Origin: Paraburkholderia sp. FT54
GTDB lineage: Bacteria; Pseudomonadota; Gammaproteobacteria; Burkholderiales; Burkholderiaceae
DNA length: 64,000 nucleotides
Direction of reading: 5' to 3'
Assembly: GCF_031585635.1 (NCBI RefSeq)
Contig: NZ_CP134198.1
Span: 124,001 to 188,000, forward strand
Under the pieces are notes generated by a model. It saw only the letters and a list, made by a program, of their open reading frames with translations. It did no database searches and was not told the origin of the DNA. Below, piece after piece: positions 8,478 to 16,935 of the stretch. The stretch's first letter is position 1; each line of letters opens with the position of its first letter. The position numbers and the translations under genes are program-made.

Positions 8478-9464
8478 GAGACCGGCAACGCCGGTCTCGT
8501 ATGCGCGCGGTGTGGCATCTCGCGACCGACACTTCGCAAATGGTTACGGCGCTACTGGGATGCTGGAGAAGAAGGTCTGCGCTCCCAAAGTCGCCGCCCT
8601 CTCAACAGTCCAAACCGAAAGGTTTCCGAAGCTGATCGGGCGACGATTCTCCAACTGCGTGCAGAGCGCAAGGGAGCACGCCGGATTCAGAACGAGTTAC
8701 GGCTACATGAACAAAGAGAACTGTCCCTCGCGACCATTCACAAGGTTCTGACCAAGGCGTCTGTAAAGCCATTGGTGCGTTCCAGGCGGCCGGCAAATCC
8801 CAAACGCTATAGCCGCCCGGTTCCCGGGGATCGAGTCCAGATGGACACGATGAAGATCGCGCGAGGCGTCTATCAATACACGGCCATCGACGACTGCTCG
8901 CGCTTCCGCGTACTGGCTGTCTACCCGCGCCGAAACGCCCGAAATACGCTGTTTTTTCTTGATCGTGTCATCGAAGAGATGCCATTTCCAATCCAGCGTA
9001 TCCAGACCGACAGGGGTGGCGAGTTCTTCGCCGAATCGGTGCAGCGGCGTCTGATGAACGAGTGCATCAAATTCCGGCCGATTCCGCCACGCTCCCCACA
9101 CCTCAATGGCAAGGTCGAGCGTTCACAGCTTACTGACCTCAACGAGTTCTGGTTCCACCATGCCACTACCGAGAACGAGATTGACCGGCGAATTGAGGAG
9201 TGGCAGTTCGACTACAACTGGCGCCGCCCGCACGGCTCACTCGGTGGCAAGACGCCCGTCGACCGCATCGCAGAAGTGGGCGAAATCACACCTCTCGCGG
9301 AGCAGGTGGAAAGCGCCTACGACGGGCTGAAAGAGAGAATCCGGCATCGCGAATGGCGAGTTGACAAGACCCTTGCCGAACATCATCGGCGTGCGCTTGA
9401 ACTCGCGTCTCCTACCGGAGCCACGAACTCAAGCGCACCAAGAAAACGGCATTCAGGAAAGTGA
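8430..9464 (+). CDS. IS481-family transposase
   Basis: Intact DDE transposase of 344 aa. It has an N-terminal helix-turn-helix (about residues 18-45, CARCGISRPTLRKWLRRY), a second HTH-like segment, and an rve core with Asp139 (DRVQMDTMK), Asp194 (IQTDRGGEF) and Glu230 (LNGKVERS). The family C-terminal RPHGSLGGKTPVDR motif follows. The stop codon overlaps the right terminal repeat. It is one of only two apparently functional transposase genes in the window. Confidence 0.92.
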   Translation: MDREIATRLRWVLMYHETGNAGLVCARCGISRPTLRKWLRRYWDAGEEGLRSQSRRPLNSPNRKVSEADRATILQLRAERKGARRIQNELRLHEQRELSLATIHKVLTKASVKPLVRSRRPANPKRYSRPVPGDRVQMDTMKIARGVYQYTAIDDCSRFRVLAVYPRRNARNTLFFLDRVIEEMPFPIQRIQTDRGGEFFAESVQRRLMNECIKFRPIPPRSPHLNGKVERSQLTDLNEFWFHHATTENEIDRRIEEWQFDYNWRRPHGSLGGKTPVDRIAEVGEITPLAEQVESAYDGLKERIRHREWRVDKTLAEHHRRALELASPTGATNSSAPRKRHSGK

Positions 9465-9665
9465 AACGATGTCTGTGAATCGCACACCTCAGACGGCTAG
9501 TCAGCAGGTACTTGATTGGAAGGACAATTTATACAGGGTCACAAGGCGGAGCCACGCCAGACTTAGGTGCCCCTGGCCGGAAAAATGCACGAAAATCAAA
9601 GGCACCCCATACCGTGGGTTGGACGCAAGCATCGTGTGTGATGCTTTGATGAAACGAAGGAAACG

Positions 9666-9689
9666 CTGGGCAGCATATTGCCTGCCCAG
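9666..9689 (-). terminator. stem-loop downstream of the formamidase/reductase operon
   Basis: A perfect 8-bp inverted repeat CTGGGCAG / CTGCCCAG with an 8-base loop lies about 30 bases after the last gene of the minus-strand operon. In the minus direction it is followed by a T-rich but interrupted stretch (CGTTTCCTTCGTTT), so it is a plausible but not ideal intrinsic terminator. Confidence 0.55.
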
Positions 9690-9717
9690 TCGGGTCCATT
9701 TACCACAATAGGTGGCG

Positions 9718-10605
9718 TTAGTTGCCGGCGATTTCGTAGCTGGACAGCAATTCGATTGCCCTGCACAGAGCCGAGTGGTCGAGCCTGCTCATGCCGTTCG
9801 CGGCGCAAGCGTTCATCAGTTCCTGCGCGGACGCAGTATGAGGCAAGGAAACGCCAAGCGCCCTGGCACCCTGCAAGGCGAGGTTGAGGTCCTTCTGGTG
9901 CAGTTCGATGCGGAAGCCCGGATCAAACGTCCGCTTAATCATCCGCTCGCCATGCACTTCGAGAATCCGCGACGCTGCGAAGCCGCCCATCAGTGCCTGG
10001 CGCACTTTCACCGGATCCGCGCCGGCCTTCGAGGCAAATAACAACGCTTCTGACACCGCCTGAATGTTCAGGGCGACGATGATCTGATTCGCCACCTTGG
10101 TGGTCTGGCCATCGCCGTTACCGCCGACGAGCGTGATGTTCTTGCCCATCAGTTCAAACAGAGGCTTGACCTTGTCGAACACCGCCTGCGGACCGCCGAC
10201 CATGATCGTCAGCGACGCGGCCTTTGCGCCCACTTCGCCACCCGATACCGGAGCATCGAGGTACTGGCATCCGAGTTCGTTGATCTTCCTTGCGAACTCC
10301 TTCGTCGCAATCGGCGAAATCGAACTCATGTCGACCACGATCTGATTCGCACGGAGTCCGCTTGCTACGCCGTTTTCCCCAAAGAGCACCGACTCCACGT
10401 GTGGAGTATCGGGCACCATCAAGATAACAATGTCGGCTTGCTGTGCCACCGCTTTGCCGGACTCGCAGAGCGTCGCACCATTCTCGATCAAGTTCGCCGG
10501 CGCAGGGTTCCGATCGTGCACAAATAGTTGATGGCCGCCTTGCTGCAGATTGGCGGCCATCGGCGCACCCATGACACCCAGACCGATAAATCCAACTTTT
10601 GCCAT
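9718..10605 (-). CDS. garR: 2-hydroxy-3-oxopropionate (tartronate semialdehyde) reductase family
   Basis: Beta-hydroxyacid dehydrogenase of 295 aa, probably reducing tartronate semialdehyde to D-glycerate with NAD(P)H. It shows the Rossmann motif GFIGLGVMG (5-13), the substrate-binding DAPVSGGEVGA block (118-128) and catalytic Lys170 in GDGQTTKVANQ. Related 3-hydroxyisobutyrate dehydrogenases share these motifs, so the substrate is a family-level inference. It is the last gene of the operon headed by the ABC binding protein and is 51 bases from the D-2-hydroxyacid dehydrogenase. The pair suggests that glyoxylate or hydroxypyruvate-type carbon is released from the operon's substrate. Confidence 0.85.
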   Translation of the reverse strand: MAKVGFIGLGVMGAPMAANLQQGGHQLFVHDRNPAPANLIENGATLCESGKAVAQQADIVILMVPDTPHVESVLFGENGVASGLRANQIVVDMSSISPIATKEFARKINELGCQYLDAPVSGGEVGAKAASLTIMVGGPQAVFDKVKPLFELMGKNITLVGGNGDGQTTKVANQIIVALNIQAVSEALLFASKAGADPVKVRQALMGGFAASRILEVHGERMIKRTFDPGFRIELHQKDLNLALQGARALGVSLPHTASAQELMNACAANGMSRLDHSALCRAIELLSSYEIAGN

Positions 10606-10656
10606 GACTTCCTCTTCAATGAGTTCTTCTTAAACCGTTGACAGCAGCGCCAAGCT

Positions 10657-11643
10657 TTACGCCGCGGAGCGCAATACTTCGGGGTTGATACAGGTCTGCG
10701 GCTTTTCGCCTTTCAGCACGCTGATGACGTTTTCCGTTGCGATCTTACCCATCGCAAGGCGCGTCTCGATCGTCGCGGAAGCGATGTGCGGTACGACAAG
10801 CACGTTATCGAGGCTGCTCAATCCTGGCTCGAGTTCGGGTTCGCGCTCGAACACGTCGAGCCCGGCCCCCCAAATTACCTTGTCGCGCAGCGCGGCGACG
10901 AGTGCCTTTTCATCGACCAGCGGACCGCGGGCTGCATTGATCAGGATGGCTGTCCGCTTCATCTTCGCAAGCTCAGCCGCGCCGATGTAATGCTGCGTTT
11001 CTGGCAGAAGCGGCAGGTGCAACGACAGATAATCCGACTCTCGCAGGAGCGTTTCCTTGTCGACAAATGTCGCGCCGACCTGACGTTCGATTTCGGGATT
11101 GCGATGTGCGTCGGTGTAGATCACCTTCATGTCGAAGGCGGCCGCCTTGCGCGCGAATTTCGATCCGATCCGACCCATGCCTGCGACACCCAGAGTCTTG
11201 TTGTCGACGTCCTGGCCGATAAATGCCATCGGCGCCCACCCCTGCCACTTATCCGCACGCACGAAGCGTTCGGACTCAGAGATGCGCCGTGCTGTCGCAA
11301 GCATTAGCGCCCATGCATATGTTGCCGTGGCGTCGTCAAGCACACCCGGCGTATTGGTCATGATCACGCCGCGTTGAGTCGCCGCCTGCAGGTCGAAGTT
11401 ATTGAAGCCAACAGCGTAATTCGCGAAGATCTTGCATTGCGGGCCGGCGGCATCGAGCACTTCGCCGTCAATTGTGTCGGTCAGCAGGGTGATTACGGCG
11501 TCCCGACCTTGCACTGCTTCCAGCAGTTCGTCGCGCGTGAGTGCCCGATCATGCGGATTGACCTCGACGTCGTGGAACTGCCGCAGTTCGTCAATCGTCT
11601 CTTGCGAGATCATTCGTGTCACATAAACGTTAAACCGTTTCAT
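10657..11643 (-). CDS. D-2-hydroxyacid dehydrogenase (glyoxylate/hydroxypyruvate reductase type)
   Basis: NAD(P)-dependent reductase of 328 aa. The start chosen gives MKRFNVYVTRMI; an upstream in-frame start would add 19 residues without homology character. Visible motifs are GVAGMGRIG (152-160) for the nucleotide, and the catalytic set Arg239 (INAARGPLVDE), Glu268 (DVFEREPEL) and His286 (VVPHIASAT). This subgroup includes glyoxylate and hydroxypyruvate reductases as well as 2-ketogluconate reductase. Together with the neighbouring tartronate semialdehyde reductase it points to handling of C2/C3 2-oxo acids. Confidence 0.88.
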   Translation of the reverse strand: MKRFNVYVTRMISQETIDELRQFHDVEVNPHDRALTRDELLEAVQGRDAVITLLTDTIDGEVLDAAGPQCKIFANYAVGFNNFDLQAATQRGVIMTNTPGVLDDATATYAWALMLATARRISESERFVRADKWQGWAPMAFIGQDVDNKTLGVAGMGRIGSKFARKAAAFDMKVIYTDAHRNPEIERQVGATFVDKETLLRESDYLSLHLPLLPETQHYIGAAELAKMKRTAILINAARGPLVDEKALVAALRDKVIWGAGLDVFEREPELEPGLSSLDNVLVVPHIASATIETRLAMGKIATENVISVLKGEKPQTCINPEVLRSAA

Positions 11644-11686
11644 TGATTGTTCTCTTGTTAAAGCACGATATAACACGGCAAAAAGA

Positions 11687-12142
11687 TTACCCGCGCACAC
11701 CTAATGGCGCGTCGTCCTGCAAGTGGCATGGGGTGCCGAAGCGGGCAAGCTCGTCGGCGACAGCCTGATCTTCGGCTGGCGTGAGGCCACTTATACCGAT
11801 CGCCCCGATCACGCCGCCTTGGGCGTCGCTTAGCACCGCACCGCCCGGCAGCGCAGTCAACAATGGATCGCAGAAATAGCTGATTGGAATTTCGTCGCGG
11901 CGCAGCCGCGCATGGAATGCCTCCGTTGTCACACCCATACGGGTACACGTGTAAGCCTTCTGGTGCGCTAACTGGATGCTGCGCACGGGAGCATCGTCCA
12001 TCCGGAAAAATGCAACGAGAAGGCCGTGGCTATCACACACGGAGATGCACACCGGCTTGCCAAACTGCTGGCGCACGTTATCGACCGCGCGTGCGAGCAG
12101 TGCCTGCGCCAATTGGAGGTTCAAATTGCTCAATGGGTTCAC
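11687..12142 (-). CDS. GlcG/HbpS-family protein (DUF336)
   Basis: Small protein of 151 aa matching the GlcG/HbpS fold: LAQALLARAVDNVRQQFGKP, then CISVCDSHGLLVAFFRMDDA and the glycine-rich end GGVIGAIGISGLTPAEDQAVA. Members accompany glycolate, propanediol and other catabolic operons; the biochemical role is generally unclear, and HbpS relatives bind heme. It lies 43 bases upstream of the D-2-hydroxyacid dehydrogenase in the same operon. No signal peptide is evident. Confidence 0.85.
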   Translation of the reverse strand: MNPLSNLNLQLAQALLARAVDNVRQQFGKPVCISVCDSHGLLVAFFRMDDAPVRSIQLAHQKAYTCTRMGVTTEAFHARLRRDEIPISYFCDPLLTALPGGAVLSDAQGGVIGAIGISGLTPAEDQAVADELARFGTPCHLQDDAPLGVRG

Positions 12143-12279
12143 CTATCCTTGTTGTATTGTTGACCTGGTCGAAGATGAATGGTTAAAGTCCATCGCGTCA
12201 CTCTGCTGCCCGCCGCTCCGGACGGTGGACGACGCCGTGGATTGGGCCGGGCGCTCGAAGGCGCCGGCGGCGAAACCAT

Positions 12280-12543
12280 TCAGCTCACCGGCGATTCGGC
12301 GCCTGACTGTACGCTCGACCCGCAGCCGCACCCCGCTCCATGCTGATGCGTGTAAACCGCACGTTCGTTGACTTGGCGTTCGGCACCCCCCGTCGACGAC
12401 ATAAAGGCCAGCGCAGGCATTGCCAGCATGCGCTGCGCTATGGCGCTACACGTGGGGCAAGTACAGGCTGCGTCGCGTTCAGCGACAGGACGCATGACGG
12501 AGAACGTGCCACAGGTTTCACAACGATAGGGATAAGTCGGCAT
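12280..12543 (-). CDS. fmdB: FmdB-type zinc-ribbon protein
   Basis: Short protein (87 aa) beginning MPTYPYRCETCGTFSVMRP, with the zinc ribbon CxxC...CxxC (CETCG near residues 8-12 and CPTCS near 28-32) that defines FmdB/CxxC_CXXC_SSSS regulators. The chosen start fits the conserved N-terminus; an earlier ATG would add 10 residues. The C-terminal tail is Cys/Gly-rich (GAGCGCGSS). FmdB was named for its link to formamidase operons and here it follows a formamidase gene, with a degenerate stretch in between. A regulatory role is assumed from family knowledge. Confidence 0.87.
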   Translation of the reverse strand: MPTYPYRCETCGTFSVMRPVAERDAACTCPTCSAIAQRMLAMPALAFMSSTGGAERQVNERAVYTHQHGAGCGCGSSVQSGAESPVS

Positions 12544-12589
12544 CGCCTTTCTTTCCTCTTTCTTCGAAATCAAAAGTTCTACAACAGAC

Positions 12590-13010
12590 TGGCGCTTGCC
12601 AGTTCCTCGGGCCCTAACCGCTCAGGAAATCGACGGTGCTCACAGCACAATCGCCCGTGCCGGGCCAGCCTTGCCCGAGCGCGACGACGCTGACGCAGCC
12701 GTGTTCGCAAGCGTCGCGGGCCGAGGGGCCCGGTACGCCGGACACAAAGACCGAGTCGAGATTGATCCATGGCACAGCGCAAGGACCATGAACGGCACGA
12801 TCAGCGGCGCGTGCTTGCTGAAGAATTCGCGCAGTACCGCGGCGACGTTGTTGAGCTTCGCTGGCGACGATTTGCGCGATGACCGACAGCATCGTCGGCC
12901 ACGGAATGTTCACAATGCCCGTGCCAACCAGCGCCAGCATCGTCACCAAGGAGTCCGGTCTCGATGCCTTGCGGTGGTGCTGGTCAGCCTCGGCACTGAA
13001 TCCGCGGCCG
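12590..13010 (-). pseudogene. remnant of a membrane-protein gene (unrecognised)
   Basis: Between formamidase and FmdB, two minus-strand frames carry protein-like hydrophobic text: SLVTMLALVGTGIVNIPWPT and then SVIAQIVAS in one frame, followed in another by LNNVAAVLREFFSKHAPLIV and then PFMVLAL. This looks like the C-terminal part of a polytopic transporter gene broken by a frameshift near 12865 and lacking its 5' half. I do not recognise the family. Its place in an amide operon would fit a lost short-chain amide permease, but that is a guess. Confidence 0.4.
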
Positions 13011-13021
13011 ATGCCGTTTCC

Positions 13022-13954
13022 TCAACGCTTGGGCAAGTATTTTTTGTCGACCTTGCAGATATAGGTGTATTTCGGATTCACCATCTGGGTACAGCGCGCT
13101 TCCGCGATCTGGCCGAGCAGCATGTAGGCTTCGGCACCAGGGATGCCGTAGCCCTCTTCCAGCCAATAGACCATTTCCTCGAACGCGATGCGCAGCGCGT
13201 CGTCGAGCGGCCGCGCGCAGCCGACGGTGCAGATGTGCGTCGGCGTCTCGATGCGCGGCCAGGTCATGCGGCTCGGCGCGCGGACGAGATCGACCTTGAG
13301 CTTCAGGTGGCCACGAATTTCGATCGCCCCCATGCCGTTACACTCGGCGTCGCCCTGCAACGCGTGCACGTCGCCGAAATACAGGTACGCGCCTTCATGG
13401 AACACCGGAAACATGATGCGATTGCCATTCGTGACTTCCTGGATGTCCAGGTTGCCACCGTGGGTACCGTTGTCGACGGTGAGCGTGCCGCCCGCCACCG
13501 GCGCCACGCCGATCACGCCGATCATCGGTTTGGCTTCCAGCTTGAGCGAGTCGCTCCAGTGAACAATGCCATTTTCGACGACGACGTTGCGATTCTGAAT
13601 GCCGAATTCCTTCTTACGGACCCAATCCGGAAAAATGCCGATGCCCGGCCACAGCGCGGTATAACCGAGGCCGTGCACGCCAACTTCGAGGACGTCGATC
13701 ACGACCATATCGCCAGGCTTCGCGCCGCGCAGACGCACAGGCCCGGTGGCCGGATTGACGAACGGGAGCTTCACTTTCGACTCGTCAAGCTTTTCGTCGA
13801 GTTGCGTGATCAGGTGGCCACCGATGTTCAATTCGGTCTCGACCTCGAAGGTTTCGCCAGGCGAGACTTCAGCGATGAAACCATCGGTAGCCGTCAGTGC
13901 GTACTTCAGGTCATCCTTGCGGATGATCTGGTGATGTGTGGATAGCGTGCTCAT
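13022..13954 (-). CDS. fmdA: acetamidase/formamidase family protein
   Basis: Enzyme of 310 aa from the FmdA_AmdA family, which hydrolyses short aliphatic amides such as formamide to the acid and ammonia. Recognisable blocks are NPATGPVRLRGAKPGDMVV, DNGTHGGNLDIQEVTNGNRI, YFGDVHALQGDAECNGMGAI and the C-terminal AYMLLGQIAEARCTQMVNP. It is shorter than the roughly 400-aa Methylophilus formamidase, but many family members are about this size. It follows the ABC permease after 70 bases and is in turn followed by fmdB, so the operon couples uptake with release of ammonia. The exact substrate is not proven. Confidence 0.88.
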   Translation of the reverse strand: MSTLSTHHQIIRKDDLKYALTATDGFIAEVSPGETFEVETELNIGGHLITQLDEKLDESKVKLPFVNPATGPVRLRGAKPGDMVVIDVLEVGVHGLGYTALWPGIGIFPDWVRKKEFGIQNRNVVVENGIVHWSDSLKLEAKPMIGVIGVAPVAGGTLTVDNGTHGGNLDIQEVTNGNRIMFPVFHEGAYLYFGDVHALQGDAECNGMGAIEIRGHLKLKVDLVRAPSRMTWPRIETPTHICTVGCARPLDDALRIAFEEMVYWLEEGYGIPGAEAYMLLGQIAEARCTQMVNPKYTYICKVDKKYLPKR

Positions 13955-14024
13955 AGGATGCTGCCTACTCCTTCAGGGGTTGCTAAATGCCGCCCGCCGG
14001 CAAAGTCGCGGCGGATGGCTTAAA

Positions 14025-14855
14025 TCAATCAAACTTGTGCCAGGGCATGAGGAAGCGCTCGAGCCGACCGACGAGGAACGACAGGAAGAGCGCGAGCCCG
14101 ATGGTCACCACCACGCCGGCGAATACTTTGGGGATGATGTAAAGGCTACCCGCCTTGAAGATCGCATGGCCGAGCCCGTCGTCCGACGACATGAATTCGC
14201 CCACAATGGCACCAATCAACGCAAAGCCGACCGTGAGCCTGAAGCCCGCGAAGATGTCGCGCAGTGAGGCGGGGATCACCAGCTTACGGAAAGTCTGCCG
14301 CTTGGTCGCGCCGAGCGTGCGCATCTGATTGATCTGATCGTCATCGACGCTGGTCGCCCCCTTGTACGCGGTGACCAGCGCCACCACCACGACGGACAGC
14401 GTCGACATCGCGAGTTTGGACGGGAGCCCGGTACCGAACCAGATGATGACGATAGGCGCGAGTGCGACGATCGGAATCGAGCCCAGCGCAACGATGAACG
14501 GCTGCATGACCTTCGAGACGAAGCGCGAATACCATAGTGACAAGCCGAGCACGGTGCCGATGACATTGCCGAACAGAAAGCCAAGCAGCGTTTCCATGCC
14601 AGTCACGCCGGCGTCGTGCACGAGACTGCCATCCTGCTGCATTTTTACGAGGTAACCCCAGATCTGACTGGGCGAACCGAACAGGAAGGCCAGCGCCTGA
14701 CTGGACGTCGCAACTTGCCACAGGGCGAGCAGTGCAGCGAGTAGCGCGAGTTGGCAGACGGCCACGACGAGCTTGTTGCGGGAGCGGCGCAGCAGCCTGC
14801 GCCATTTGAGGGCTGCCGGGGCATACGGGGGCGCCGGGGAGCGGGTTTCTTGCAC
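14025..14855 (-). CDS. ABC transporter permease, NitT/TauT type
   Basis: Polytopic membrane protein of 276 aa with about six hydrophobic segments starting at residue 32 (VAVCQLALLAALLALWQVAT). The permease loop is visible as the GATSVDDDQINQMRTLGATK segment, followed by LVIPASLRDIFAGFRLTVGF, and there is a GLGHAIFKAGSLY block near the C-terminus. It lies 12 bases downstream of the ATPase gene. It is a paralogue of the permease at the left edge of the window but clearly diverged. Confidence 0.92.
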   Translation of the reverse strand: MQETRSPAPPYAPAALKWRRLLRRSRNKLVVAVCQLALLAALLALWQVATSSQALAFLFGSPSQIWGYLVKMQQDGSLVHDAGVTGMETLLGFLFGNVIGTVLGLSLWYSRFVSKVMQPFIVALGSIPIVALAPIVIIWFGTGLPSKLAMSTLSVVVVALVTAYKGATSVDDDQINQMRTLGATKRQTFRKLVIPASLRDIFAGFRLTVGFALIGAIVGEFMSSDDGLGHAIFKAGSLYIIPKVFAGVVVTIGLALFLSFLVGRLERFLMPWHKFD

Positions 14856-14867
14856 GCGGGTTCCTTT

Positions 14868-15701
14868 TCAACGTTCACCCATGCGCACGTCGAGCTGAGA
14901 CCAGATCTCGCGTACGTGGGCGGTGAAGCCCGCAGCGTCGCGGGCGGCCATCATGTCGTTGCGGTCGCAATCCAGGTGGATCTCGTGGATTGCCTTGATG
15001 CTGGACGGACGGTGGGTGAGGACGATCACACGGTCTGACAACGAGACCGCCTCCTCGACGTCGTGTGTGATCAGCAGGACGGAGCGACCTTGGCCCCTGA
15101 CCAGCCGGGCCATGTCGCTTTCCAGCACCAGTTTCGTCTGGAAATCGAGCGCGGCGAACGGCTCGTCTAGCAGCATCACTTCGGGGTCGGTCACCAGCGT
15201 GCGTGCGAGCGCAACGCGCGCACGCATGCCGCCCGATAGAGCCGACGGGTAATAGTTGTAATACGGTGCGAGTCCGACCTTGCCGAGCATCGCATGCGCC
15301 TTTTTCTCGCGATGCGCGCGCGGCATTCCGGTCAGTTCGAGGCCAAGTGTGACGTTGGCCAGCACGGTGCGCCATGGCATCAGCATGTCCTTCTGCAACA
15401 TGTAGCCGATGCCCTTGGGGACGTCCTGAAGCGGCTGGCCGTGCCACAGCACCGAGCCACGTGTCGGCTGCGTAAGACCGCTCATCAGGTTCAGCAGTGT
15501 GGTCTTGCCGCAACCAGACGGGCCCACCAGGCTGACAATTTCCCCCGCGCGCAGGCTGAAGGAAATGTCACCGATGACTTGATTCAACTCCCCGTCATCT
15601 TCGCCATATGATTTGCCGACCCCGCACGCAACCAGTGGGGTCAGCGGGTGGACCGCCCCTCCCGCCTGCGCCGGAGGCGCTTCCGCGCCCGCCACCTTCA
15701 T
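14868..15701 (-). CDS. ABC transporter ATP-binding protein, NitT/TauT type
   Basis: Nucleotide-binding subunit of 277 aa. It has Walker A GPSGCGKTT (60-68), the signature LSGGMRARVALARTL, Walker B EVMLLDEPFAALD and the switch His in LLITHDVEEA. It resembles SsuB/TauB/NrtD-type ATPases. The start codon overlaps the stop of the binding-protein gene by 4 bases (ATGA arrangement) and the permease follows after 12 bases, so the three transporter genes form a tight unit. Confidence 0.94.
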   Translation of the reverse strand: MKVAGAEAPPAQAGGAVHPLTPLVACGVGKSYGEDDGELNQVIGDISFSLRAGEIVSLVGPSGCGKTTLLNLMSGLTQPTRGSVLWHGQPLQDVPKGIGYMLQKDMLMPWRTVLANVTLGLELTGMPRAHREKKAHAMLGKVGLAPYYNYYPSALSGGMRARVALARTLVTDPEVMLLDEPFAALDFQTKLVLESDMARLVRGQGRSVLLITHDVEEAVSLSDRVIVLTHRPSSIKAIHEIHLDCDRNDMMAARDAAGFTAHVREIWSQLDVRMGER

Positions 15702-16768
15702 TTGGACCCCGCCACCGTTACGCCTGCTCCTGCCACGGCGGTCTTGACTGCCTTGTTGGAAAAGGTGTTGTCGATCACGTCGTTATAGGACAGCGTCCCT
15801 TGTACGTTGCCCAGGTACTTCTGCATCGATATCAGCTTGTCCCACTGCTGCCGGTCGACCGGCAGCGTTTGCGCCGGGATCTTATACTGCAACTCCATGT
15901 CGATTGCCTTGTTCACAACGTCGGCGGGCAGGTCCGGGAACTCCGCACGGGCAACCTCCTTCGCGTAGTCTGGCTTGGCATACGTAAGACGTGCGGCTTC
16001 TTCCAATGCGTTCGTGAGCGACTGCACGATCTCGGGATGGGCCTTGGCATACTCGGGCAGTACCATGATCCCCGTATTGCAGAACGGACCCATATAGCTC
16101 GAGAAGTCGAATACCACTTTCGCCCCTTGCGCCATTGCGGCCGCGACCATCGGCTGCTGCGCGAACGCGATGTCGGCACGGCCCGCGAGCATTGCACCGA
16201 TTTCCGTGCCTGGGGTGACTTCGACGATCTTCGCGTCTGTGCCGACTTTCAGGCCATTGTCCTGCAGCAGTTTCTTCGTGACGCTGTATTCGGTATTCGG
16301 ATCGGGCGACGTGACCAGGGTCAGGCCTTTGAAAGCCTTGGGATCGGTGATACGCGCCACGGTCTTCGATACGCCAAAGTAATGAGCACGCTGCACCAGC
16401 GTCCCGACGACCATGCCCGGTCCGCCGCGTTCGCGAGACATCTCCACCATGGTGGGATCGCCGACGGCGAACTGCGCGGTCTTGCCGAGCACCGCGGCGA
16501 AAGCCTGCGTGTCTCCACCGGCCGCGGTCAGGTGCACGGTCAGCCCGTACTTCTCGAACAGCTTCGCGTGCTGTGCAACGTAAAGGTCGATGTAACCGAG
16601 GTTATGTACGGCCTCGGAAAATTCGATGGGTTGCAGCGGCGCCGCGGAAGCGGGGTGAGCGAACCCGAAAGCGCAGGCGCTGAGCGTAGCGAGCAGAACA
16701 CGCCCAAGCCGGGGCACGGCACCGGTAGCAGAGCCCGAACCTTCTGCTGAAAACGTACCTCTTTTCAT
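15698..16768 (-). CDS. ABC transporter periplasmic binding protein, NMT1-like
   Basis: Secreted binding protein (356 aa) and first gene of the minus-strand amide operon. The N-terminus is a long signal peptide ending in AHPASAAP (about residue 43), followed by EFSEAVHNLGYIDLYVAQHA and LFEKYGLTVHL, the NMT1/THI5-like start. A GGAG ribosome-binding site precedes the ATG. The 5' untranslated region contains a terminator and an antiterminator-like hairpin preceded by a sigma-54-type promoter (separate entries), so expression is probably controlled by readthrough. The ligand is unknown; formamidase downstream suggests an amide or a compound that releases formamide. Confidence 0.92.
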   Translation of the reverse strand: MKRGTFSAEGSGSATGAVPRLGRVLLATLSACAFGFAHPASAAPLQPIEFSEAVHNLGYIDLYVAQHAKLFEKYGLTVHLTAAGGDTQAFAAVLGKTAQFAVGDPTMVEMSRERGGPGMVVGTLVQRAHYFGVSKTVARITDPKAFKGLTLVTSPDPNTEYSVTKKLLQDNGLKVGTDAKIVEVTPGTEIGAMLAGRADIAFAQQPMVAAAMAQGAKVVFDFSSYMGPFCNTGIMVLPEYAKAHPEIVQSLTNALEEAARLTYAKPDYAKEVARAEFPDLPADVVNKAIDMELQYKIPAQTLPVDRQQWDKLISMQKYLGNVQGTLSYNDVIDNTFSNKAVKTAVAGAGVTVAGSK

Positions 16769-16803
16769 TGCTTCAACTCCGACAATAATGAGATCGCAAA
16801 ACG

Positions 16804-16844
16804 AAAAAGGTCCGGCATCAGACGCGCTGATGTCGGACCTTTTT
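16804..16844 (-). terminator. intrinsic terminator in the operon leader
   Basis: In the minus-strand RNA a GC-rich stem of 13 positions (GGUCCGACAUCAG / CUGAUGCCGGACC, one A-C mismatch) with a five-base loop is followed directly by UUUUU, and it lies 36 bases before the binding-protein start. A terminator placed between promoter and first gene implies conditional readthrough. Its 5' arm overlaps the 3' arm of the small hairpin just upstream. Confidence 0.85.
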
Positions 16845-16881
16845 GGCCGGTGTTATCCAAGACGCCTTTGTCTCGGACAAC
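16845..16881 (-). promoter_or_regulatory. ANTAR-type antiterminator leader hairpins (copy 1)
   Basis: In the minus RNA a 12-bp stem (GUUGUCCGAGAC / GUCUUGGAUAAC) closes the hexaloop AAAGGC, which has the A at position 1 and G at position 4 expected of ANTAR-protein targets. One base later a weak second hairpin, CGGCC-(AAAAAG)-GUCCG with one internal mismatch, has its 3' arm within the terminator stem, so the two structures exclude each other. The stem contains two G-U pairs that would be A-C mismatches on the other strand, which supports minus-strand transcription. The second loop lacks the G at position 4. The same layout recurs at 22081-22110. Confidence 0.65.
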
Positions 16882-16935
16882 GGGAGTGCTGTTTTGATGC
16901 TCGTCGCGTGCGGCGAACCCCAGCGTGGTTTATTA

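Larger units (their letters stand above)
8302..9487 (+). mobile_element. IS481-family insertion sequence with duplicated left end
   Basis: The outer left end GTGTGCGATTCACAGACATC (8302-8321, continuing to 8326) is an exact inverted match over 25 bases to the right end at 9463-9487, which defines the element. A second, slightly diverged copy of the left end (two differences in 25 bases) starts at 8390, so the first 88 bases including the transposase start are present twice. The intact transposase begins in the inner copy. No convincing target-site duplication was seen at the edges. Confidence 0.85.

Noticed and set aside
12596..13945. Long 449-aa open frame on the plus strand
   Set aside because: It is a shadow of the formamidase gene on the minus strand: His/Arg/Asp-rich composition, no motifs.
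16804..16844. Leader as a known metabolite riboswitch (guanidine or xanthine/NMT1 type)
   Set aside because: Amide and NMT1-type genes are typical riboswitch targets, but the bases do not match the conserved elements I remember for those classes, while the hexaloop-plus-overlapping-terminator layout fits an ANTAR target better.
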